64,000 nucleotides of DNA from Emergomyces orientalis (taxonomy: Eukaryota > Ascomycota > Eurotiomycetes > Onygenales > Ajellomycetaceae). Location of the stretch: NCBI GenBank assembly GCA_002110485.1, contig MOWL01000050.1, forward strand, positions 186,001-250,000, in the 5' to 3' direction. Position numbers and translations under genes: made by a program. The notes beneath the pieces are model-generated. The model was not told where the DNA came from. It made no database searches and saw only the letters and a list, made by a program, of their open reading frames with translations. Positions 58,661 to 64,000 of this stretch are shown piece by piece. The first letter of the stretch is position 1; each line of letters opens with the position of its first letter.

Positions 58661-60731
58661 TGTCGCGTTGCTGAGTTTTGGCAGAATAAAATGATTGCCC
58701 TGCCTGCACGAGGGCCCTTGCATTAGGGCTAATTGCCTAAGTAAGCTAGTCAGCCGCGAACCTTGGAAACATGATACCCTAACGTTTAACGCTCAACATA
58801 TTTGATGTACTCCGTACAGTAAGTAGCTATCCAAGGATATGCTCTTCTGACCTAACTTAAAACTAGGTAGCAAATCTTCAAGGCAAGACCGAAAGCATGA
58901 CCATTTATGATGTCGGAAATGCTGAATATCACTGCAAGCCATCAAAGATGCTGCCCATCGATTGAGAGTAAAGTTCGAATCTCCACGGATCAGCATTTCC
59001 CTGGTGCTGTATCATGCTCCCGAAAACAATCGCTTTCCAACCATAGAACTGCCGTGTTTGAATGGTTCCCACTTTACTGTTATTGGAAATTTCTTGCGCC
59101 ATCATTTTGTTTGGTCGTTGCGAGCGCTTCGGGTGAATGTAGCTTGTTGTGAACTAACAATCCCATCCACCCACTCCACCCATAGTTCCAAGCAAAACAA
59201 TTGTTGCGCTAAGTTAATCGATCACAGCCCCTGCCGCGCCAGAGTGCTTCATAGTTTGTTTCTTCCCACGAATGCGGCCACAATCCGCAGCATGCGTGCA
59301 TGTTAACGCCCCAAAGTTTCCAATAATACGAACCTTGGAAGCTATGTTTTCACAGCTGGAACAAAGAATAAAGAATAAATCCTCCCATGATGTGAGTTTG
59401 GATGTCTGCGAAAATAAAATTGGCTAGGGGTAAGTTAATACTGACCCCTGAGATCGTATTTGGTTGCTAATTTCAATCTGTCGTGCAAGTTGTGCATAGT
59501 TATTAGTTGAAGAATATTAATAATGCATGTTTTATCCTGCCGAGGCCCATGCAAATCTGGTCTCTGTGTATTCTAATCGTTTCTCGCCGCATTCTCGTCT
59601 TCCTTCGGTGAGTTGCCCTACTCATGATTACACGGAGTGTTTCTTTCGAAACACATGGAGCATCAAAGCAATACTCAGTTTGATCACTTTGATATCTGAC
59701 ATATATTAGACCTATATTATTTCGTCGGCCTCGCTATAACAGTATGAAATAAAAAATACCATAACAATATAAAAAAATAATATCCGCGTTGGTTGGGAAC
59801 CCCGTTACCAATCATGACGACGATCTTGCGCCGAAGCAACACATCAATCATCACGGCACGCGAGAGCGCCAACTATCGGTCAAATTTAGAGACAGTGAAC
59901 CTCTTACTTTTCGCGTGGTTAACAACGGATGTTATTGCTGTGCGGCGGAAAGTGAAATGCCCAGGGACCAAACCAAATCCCGCTACCTCTTTCGGGTTAT
60001 TGCTGAATCCAACGAGTTTGGAAATCATCTTGAAAAGTACAGGGGTGTGGAACCCAGAAATACCGTGCAACCTGCGTCCCAATCAGCAGGATGAGACCAA
60101 ATCTCATGGAGGCCAATCTGGCCAGGGGTTTACATCCTTTCCCCCTGTTTAAAGATATTGAACCTTCCACGGGCACGTATCAAGGCCACGACTAACTCCT
60201 GACCAACCTGCTGCTTCAGCAGTCTACGACCCGGATGAGATGGCATCCGTGTCTCGGATAGGAGCTTGACAACCGCCGGAAGCTAATATTACGCGTGAGC
60301 GAGTGCCCAAGATGAACGATATCGCGCAGAGAATTCGGCCAAACTATTTCAAAGCAGCGTGTCATGTCGCATCTTTTCTATTTCTTTTATAAGATCTCGC
60401 ACACTGTGTGTATTGTCGGTTTTGATTTTCTTCCCTTGCATATATTTACGCCGCGTTGAGAGCTCTTTATATCCACTTTTTACCTTCTACTTTCTAGTTT
60501 CTACATGATATCGCCTTTTGGTATGTGCTTCCGGACCGTTTTCTTTTTCACTTCCTCGTCATGTTTTTGACCCGGTTGTAATATCCACATTTTCCCCTCT
60601 GAATGATTATTATCCATTGAATACATTCCTCTTCGTGCCTTGGGTCAAACTCATTTAACTCCAAATCCCAAGCATACTGCGAAAGTTCCATTACTGACTG
60701 AAGAGGGGTGTTAGGGGCTATATAACATCCC
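58661..60731. other. Intergenic region before the ABC transporter relic
   Basis: No gene supported in 2 kb. A TACTCCGTA motif lies at 58808-58816. Frames at 58962-59306 and 59793-60152 have no recognisable motifs. Confidence 0.45.
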
Positions 60732-63700
60732 ATGTCGCCCAAGGGAAGTCAAAATACCCCAGACATGAGCTATGCGATAGAGAACGAAGTTGAAACTCAG
60801 CCTATCGACCGTGACAGAAAACTTAGTGCCCCCAGTTCCATGACCGCGGACAAGGTTTCTGCTTCTGAGGCAAACGATGGCGGAATGACAACCGGGCAAG
60901 AAAAGGACCTGATGGACCTTGCGCGCCGAATGTCCCACACTTCAACGCGAAGCAGCAGATGTACCCAGCACTTTGATCATGACATCAACCCCTTCATCGA
61001 TTCTGAATCTGATCTTGAACTGAACCCCCACAATGAAAATTTCAATTTGCGCAAATGGATGAAATCCATTCTCCGTATTACTTCGAGGGATCCGGAACGT
61101 TACCCCAGCCGCACCGCCGGTGTTTCATTCTGCAACCTGAATGTGCATGGCTATGGTACTACTGCTGACTACCAAGCTGATATTGGAAATGTTTGGCTGA
61201 AGGCGTATGGTGCCCTGATGGGATTGTTTGGATTTAGTGAAAAGGTTCGTATCGATATTCTGCGCGACTTTGAAGGTTTAGTGAAGAGTGGTGAGATGTT
61301 GATCGTGTTGGGCCGTCCAGGGAGGTAAAACATGCTTTAATCACATCCCACTTTTTAGTATAATGTTGATTTTTTAATTACCGGGTGCTCGACCCTTCTT
61401 AAGACTATAGCTGGTGAGACACATGGTTTATATATGGAAGCGGGCAACTCGGTTCAATATCAAGGCATCTCTTGGAACCAAATGCATAAAAACTTCCGTG
61501 GCGAAGTGATCTATCAGGCAGAAACGGAGACCCATTTTCCTCATTTAACAGTTGGTGATACTCTCTATTTTGCTGCTCAAGCTCGTGCTCCGGCAAATCG
61601 GCTTCCTGGTGTCAGCCAAGACCAATGTTCTCTGCATATGCGAGATGTTGTCATGACCATGCTCAACCTCTCGCACACAATAAACACCAAGGTCGGAGAT
61701 GAATATATCCGTGGCGTATCTGGAGGCGAAAGGAAGCGTATTAGTATCGCCGAAACTACTCTTACCGGGAGCCCACTTCAATGCTGGGACAACAGCACTC
61801 GGGGTCTTGATAGTGCGACCGCTCTGACTGCTATGCAATCACTACGTCTGTCCACCAGATATTCAGGCACAACGGCAATTGTAGCCATATATCAAGCCAG
61901 TCAAGCCATATATGATATATTTGATAAAGCAATGGTGTTGTATGAAGGCAGACAAATCTATTTCGGAAAGACGGCCCACGCAAAGAAGTACTTTGTAGAT
62001 ATCCATTATCGGGAACATTGTCTTGGCTTTTAATTGTCGCTTCTATATTCTATAATCTACCTAACGACACCAGCAGTTTCTTCAGTCGTGGGGCGTTGCT
62101 CTTTTTCGCTATTCTCATGAATGCTTTCGCAACCGCTCTTGAGATTATGACACTTTGGCAGCAACGGCCGGTTGTAGAAAAGCATGATAAGTACGCTCTA
62201 TATCGCCCATCTGCCGAAGCGATAAGCTCTATGATCATTGATTTCCCAGCGAAACTATGTGTCGCCATCACATTCAACCTAGTTTTGTACATTATCGCGA
62301 ACCTACGCCGCACGCCTGGACACTTTTTTGTGTTCCTCTTGTTTTCATTTTTTACTACCTTGACCATGTCAAACATCTTCCGTTTCATTGCCGCGATCTC
62401 GAGGACAATTGCCCAGGCCATGGCTCCAACCTCTATAGTTACTCTCGCCTTGGTTGTTTATACAGGATTCACGGTTCCTGTGCGTGACATGGTTATCTGG
62501 TTCCGCTGGATAAACTATATTAACCCAATTGCCTATGCTTTTGAATCATTGATGATTAATGAGTTTCATGATCGCTTGTTTTCATGCGCGACCTTTATTC
62601 CCGCGGGACCTGACTACGAAGGTTTTGACAAAGAATTTAAAATTTGTATGGGTTCGGGTGCTGTAGCCGGAAATGATTTCATTGAAGGTGATGCATTGCT
62701 GAATACCTCATACAAATATTATGCTGAGAATCTCTGGAGAAATTTGGCATCATCTGCTCTTTTTTTGTTGTTTTCCTTGTTCTATATATACTCGCATCAG
62801 AATTGGCTGGTGCCAAACCATCTAAAGGTGAGGTTCTCGGATATCGCCGTGGCAAAATGCCCCCTGAATTTGCTCGAAAACACAAAAGCAAGGCTATTGA
62901 TGACCTAGAGGCAGGCAGGGTTCTCCATGAAAAGCAGAGGATTGAGCAAAATCGACTTGAAGAGGTTGCCTCGATTGTCAAGCAAACTTCTGTTTTTCAC
63001 TGGGAAAACGTCTGTTATGATATCAAAATTAAAGGCCAGCCAAGGCAGATCTTAGACCAGGTAGATGGTTGGGTCAAATCAGGAGCTTTAACAGTTTTAA
63101 TGGGCGTTTCTGGCGCTGGAAAGACTACTCTACTCGATGTCTTAGCTAATCGGGTCACAATGGGTGTTGTGACAGGGGAGATGTTAGTTGACGGCCGGCT
63201 GCGCGATGAGTCCTTCCAACGGAAAACTGGATATGTACAACAGAATGACTACCTGCATACAGAAACCAGCACTGTTCCTGAATCATTAATCTTCAGTGCA
63301 CTCCTTCGTCAACCATCCAGGACTCCGCGCGCTGAAAAAATTGCCTATGTTGAAGAAGTAATCAAGATGTAGGGCATGCAGGAATATGCCGACGCGATTG
63401 TCGGTGTCCTTGGAGAGGGTTTGAACGTGGAGCAACGGAAACGCCTCAGCATCGGTGTTGAAATTGCTGCTAAGCCTGACCTGTTGCTTTTTTTCGACGA
63501 ACCTACATCTGGCCTTGACAGCCCGACAGCCTGGTCTATTTGCGCATTGATGCGAAAGCTTGCTGACCACGGACAAGCTGTTTTGTGTACAATCCACCAG
63601 CCATCAGCCCTTTTAATGCAGAAATTTGACCGATTGCTGTTTTTGGCAGCTGGGGGGAAAACAGTTTATTTTGGAGACCTTGGGGAAAACATGAGCACAC

Positions 63701-64000
63701 TGATTCAATATTTTGAGAAGAAGGGAGCCCCTAAGTGTCCCCCGGATGCTAACCCCGCTGAATGGATGCTGGAGGTCATTGGTGCTGCGCCTGGCTCCAG
63801 TACTGATAAGGACTGGCCAGAAATCTGGAACTCTAGCCCAGAACGAGTTGAAGTGCGCCGTTCATTAGCAGTCATGAAGAAAGAATTGTCTCAGAAATCC
63901 CGGGCCCCTCAAGACGCAGGGTACTCAGAATTCGCAACGCCGCTGTGGTATCAGTATCTAGTTTGTCAGCAACGGATGTTTCAGCAATATTGGCGCAATC
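60732..64000 (+). pseudogene. PDR-type ABC transporter pseudogene, runs off the edge
   Basis: The order is that of fungal pleiotropic drug resistance transporters (Cdr1/AbcB type): NBD1, TMD1, NBD2, with TMD2 beyond the window. The head (60732-61324) ends LVKSGEMLIVLGRPG inside Walker A. The rest of Walker A (GCSTLLKTIAGE) resumes at 61383, but the expected acceptor AG is AC at 61380-61381. NBD1 continues with VRGVSGGERKRIS and GTTAIVAIYQASQAIYDIFD. Near 62005 NBD1 jumps directly to a first membrane helix (IIGNIVLA), so roughly 150 residues are missing. A surplus T near 62028-62031 and a missing G near 62746 shift the frame. TAG at 63370-63372 replaces a codon in [16 protein letters not shown]2 is otherwise well kept ([28 protein letters not shown]). 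Five lesions make a functional full transporter very unlikely. Confidence 0.88.

Noticed and set aside
59793..60152. 119-residue frame upstream of the ABC transporter relic
   Set aside because: No family resemblance and no link by splicing to the transporter start at 60732.
1..64000. CRISPR array, prokaryotic operon, integron or phage element
   Set aside because: No regularly spaced direct repeats with spacers, no bacterial gene layout; introns and gene families show a fungal nuclear genome.

Overview
This is a eukaryotic window from a filamentous ascomycete. The genes carry short GT-AG introns of about 50-125 bp, often with a CTAAC- or CTGAC-like branch site. Intergenic DNA is long, AT-rich and full of microsatellites. 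The gene set (palC, fungal TPC1, MNN10, PDR-type ABC transporter, DUF3716 protein, LaeA-like methyltransferase relic) and the protein details point to Eurotiomycetes, most likely Onygenales (Ajellomycetaceae-like). That placement is an inference from recalled family resemblance and was not tested by search.

Layout. 1-5 kb: a proline-rich conserved protein, an F-box protein and a newly assembled multi-exon unknown gene. 5-8.2 kb: a divergent pair encoding two TFIID subunits, TAF7 and TAF3. 9-12 kb: palC, convergent with a small mitochondrial complex I subunit. 12.9-14.5 kb: MNN10, a Golgi mannosyltransferase. 14.5-19.8 kb: gene-poor, holding the relic of a LaeA-like methyltransferase. 19.8-22 kb: a DUF3716 protein and a secreted or GPI-type protein. 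22.8-26.3 kb: a Rad53/Chk2-type kinase with two FHA domains. 26.3-30.7 kb: about 4.4 kb without a convincing gene. 30.7-35.4 kb: a Mis18/Yippee-type zinc protein, convergent with a REX1-type exonuclease. 36-36.7 kb: a disrupted C2H2 zinc-finger gene. 39-44 kb: monothiol glutaredoxin GRX4, with two iron-type GATA motifs upstream; a gamma-butyrobetaine dioxygenase-like protein; and the thiamine pyrophosphate carrier TPC1. 44.9-46.8 kb: alpha-tubulin with seven coding exons. 50.3-53.3 kb: an EF-hand MscS-type channel. 54.4-56.4 kb: a steryl-ester-type lipase. 57.9-58.7 kb: a sugar O-acetyltransferase with an unclear 5' end. 60.7 kb to the right edge: a PDR-type ABC transporter pseudogene with at least five lesions.

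Most of the window is ordinary core-genome content with no operon-like system. The observations most worth following are the paired AATCTGATAA sites before GRX4, the shared TAF7/TAF3 promoter, the three decayed genes, the dispersed TACGGAGTA palindromes and the Mis18-like protein. I did not find a clearly new multi-gene system. Exon boundaries were placed by eye from splice consensus and reading-frame continuity.
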